A stretch of 64,000 nt of DNA. Origin: Rhodopirellula sp. (GTDB taxonomy: Bacteria > Planctomycetota > Planctomycetia > Pirellulales > Pirellulaceae). This document shows positions 62,768-64,000 of this stretch, piece by piece. Each line of letters starts with the position of its first letter. Position 1 is the stretch's first letter. Both the position numbers and the translations under genes were made by a program. The DNA lies in NCBI GenBank assembly GCA_024644085.1, contig JAHELS010000002.1, positions 32,431 to 96,430 on the forward strand, read 5' to 3'. The notes under the pieces are model-generated. The model searched no databases, had not been told where the DNA came from, and saw only the letters and a list, made by a program, of their open reading frames with translations.

Positions 62768-64000
62768 AAAAACCGAAAAAGACGGTGCGGTGCGCGATCT
62801 ACACCCGTAAGAGCACCGAAGAGGGACTCGAACAAGAGTACAGTTCACTCGATGCGCAGCGTGACGCCGCGGAGGCCTACGTCGCTTCCCAAAAGCAGGA
62901 AGGCTGGGAAATCGTTGCAAAGACCTACAACGATGGCGGTTTCACCGGCAGCAATATGGAGCGTCCAGCATTGCAAAGCCTGTTGGCCGACATCGAGGCT
63001 GGAAAGATCGACTGTGTGATCGTCTACAAGGTCGACCGGCTCAGTCGGTCGCTGCTCGACTTTACCAAAATCGTCGAAACCTTCGACCAGTACGGCGTAT
63101 CATTCGTCAGCGTCACGCAACAGTTCAACACCTCGACTTCGATGGGCAGGCTCGTCCTGAACGTGCTGCTCTCGTTCGCACAATTCGAGCGTGAAATGAT
63201 CAGCGAACGAATTCGCGACAAAGTGGCCGCGTCTCGGCGACGCGGGAAATGGTCAGGCGGCATGCCGCTATTGGGTTACACGGTCGAAAACACAAAGTTG
63301 ATTGTCGACGAAACCGAAGCCGATCGTGTTCGTCAAATCTACGAGCTGTATATCGAACATCGCTCATTGCTACCTGTCGTCAAAGAACTGAAGCAGCGGG
63401 GCTGGACGACCAAACAATGGGTGACCAAGAAGGGCGATCACCGCGGCGGTCGCGAGTTCACCCGCAACGCAATCTACAAGCTGCTGACCAACATCACCTA
63501 CATCGGTAAGATTCGATACAAGGACGAGACGCACGAAGGCGAGCACGACGCGATCGTGCCGCTAGACCTGTTCCGCCGAGTGCAAAACCAACTCAAAGTG
63601 AACGGCCAATCTGGCGGCACCGGAGTACGGAACAAACACAACGCGCTCTTGAAGGGGCTGATCTGGTGCAAAGCGTGTGGACGACCGATGACGCATTCGT
63701 ACAGCTGCAAGGGCAGCAAGCGATATCGCTACTACGTCTGCAGCACGGCGATGCAGAAAGGCTGGTCCGAATGCCCTGCCCCATCGGTCCCCGCCGGCGA
63801 GATTGAACGCTTCGTTGTCGAGCAGATCCAATCCATTGGCACCGACGAGGTCCTACTCAATCAGACGATCGGGCAGATCGAGTCGCGCTCGGTCCAACAA
63901 CGCGAGAACCTGGAAGCCGAACGCAAGTCACTGAACCGCCAACTACGCAACGACCACGAAAAGTTGCGATCTATCGCTGCCAACGCAACCAACAACGGCC
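62764..64000 (+). CDS. Large serine recombinase (3' end outside window)
   Basis: The GTG at 62764 overlaps the DUF2924 stop (GTGA). The 412 visible codons have no stop. The N-terminal resolvase domain has the catalytic serine in IYTRKSTEEG (Ser17), then DAQRDAAEAY, DGGFTGSNMERP, VIVYKVDRLSRS and LSFAQFEREMISERIRDK. A recombinase domain (about 165-270, SGGMPLLGYTV, RNAIYKLLTNITYIGKIRY) and a zinc ribbon (WCKACG...CSTAMQKGWSEC) follow, then the start of a coiled coil (NLEAERKSLNRQLRND). It should integrate and excise the element at an attachment site. A member this size typically has 450-600 residues, so a part is missing. Confidence 0.93.
   Translation, partial: MKKPKKTVRCAIYTRKSTEEGLEQEYSSLDAQRDAAEAYVASQKQEGWEIVAKTYNDGGFTGSNMERPALQSLLADIEAGKIDCVIVYKVDRLSRSLLDFTKIVETFDQYGVSFVSVTQQFNTSTSMGRLVLNVLLSFAQFEREMISERIRDKVAASRRRGKWSGGMPLLGYTVENTKLIVDETEADRVRQIYELYIEHRSLLPVVKELKQRGWTTKQWVTKKGDHRGGREFTRNAIYKLLTNITYIGKIRYKDETHEGEHDAIVPLDLFRRVQNQLKVNGQSGGTGVRNKHNALLKGLIWCKACGRPMTHSYSCKGSKRYRYYVCSTAMQKGWSECPAPSVPAGEIERFVVEQIQSIGTDEVLLNQTIGQIESRSVQQRENLEAERKSLNRQLRNDHEKLRSIAANATNNG

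Larger units (their letters stand above)
58948..64000 (+). mobile_element. Left part of a serine-recombinase integrative element (right end outside window)
   Basis: Seven plus-strand items form a unit: an excisionase-like gene, a PrimPol/RepA-type ATPase gene, the iteron-like array, two small ORFs, DUF2924 and a large serine recombinase. Several overlap by a few bases. The set is unlike the glycan-enzyme genes before it. The start given is the first gene; the real left end may lie in 58149-58947, and the right end is not seen. Confidence 0.7.

Overview
The window reads as a planctomycete chromosome segment (order Pirellulales/Planctomycetales-like). The evidence is the combination of paired planctomycete families (PSCyt1/PSD1 with DUF1501; DUF1587/1592/1588/1585 with DUF1552), many Sec- or Tat-exported sialidase-like, sulfatase and FAD-oxidoreductase proteins, PQQ-like propellers with malectin tails, and several families of short palindromic dispersed repeats. 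I worked by reading only; family names rest on recognised motifs, not searches.

Layout. 1-3056: 3' part of an exported PQQ-propeller/methyltransferase-like/malectin protein. 3135-6670 (minus): a small gene remnant and a PhoD phosphatase fused to tandem esterase domains. 7174-13956: a plus-strand run of secreted hydrolases (alpha/beta hydrolase, a decayed LamG gene, BNR protein, a frameshifted papain-like amidase, Tat-exported DapA/NanA-family protein, sialidase). 14113-17859: two metallophosphoesterases and a glycerophosphodiesterase, separated by palindromic elements. 17856-18343: a truncated pseudogene and a repeat. 18437-22973 (minus): DUF1501 and PSCyt1/PSD1 genes. 23116-29320: a GntR/FCD regulator with a visible promoter and operator-like palindromes, then the DUF1592-type cytochrome protein and DUF1552 partner. 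29466-31739: a large secreted protein I cannot assign.

31787-58105 is the most striking part. An AraC-type regulator is divergent from an almost continuous, translationally coupled ten-gene unit: sodium/solute symporter, FAD oxidoreductase, BNR-hydrolase-sulfatase fusion, sulfatase-FAD fusion, sialidase-FAD-golvesin-FAD fusion, FAD oxidoreductase, LamG-sialidase, double sialidase-DUF1080 fusion, sialidase, and a glycosidase-like propeller protein. It ends at a good hairpin-T terminator. Taken together it looks like a utilisation locus for a sulfated, decorated glycan in which normally separate exported enzymes have been joined into multi-enzyme polypeptides. Five FAD-oxidoreductase modules beside a 3-keto-glycoside-hydrolase-type (DUF1080) module suggest, as a hypothesis, an oxidise-then-cleave route.

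58948-64000 is the start of a mobile element: excisionase-like protein, PrimPol/RepA-type ATPase, an iteron-like hairpin array, a small winged-helix-like protein, a small conserved ORF, DUF2924 and a large serine recombinase that runs off the window.

Recurring themes are protein fusion, gene decay, and short palindromic repeats that in two places lie inside open reading frames without breaking them.
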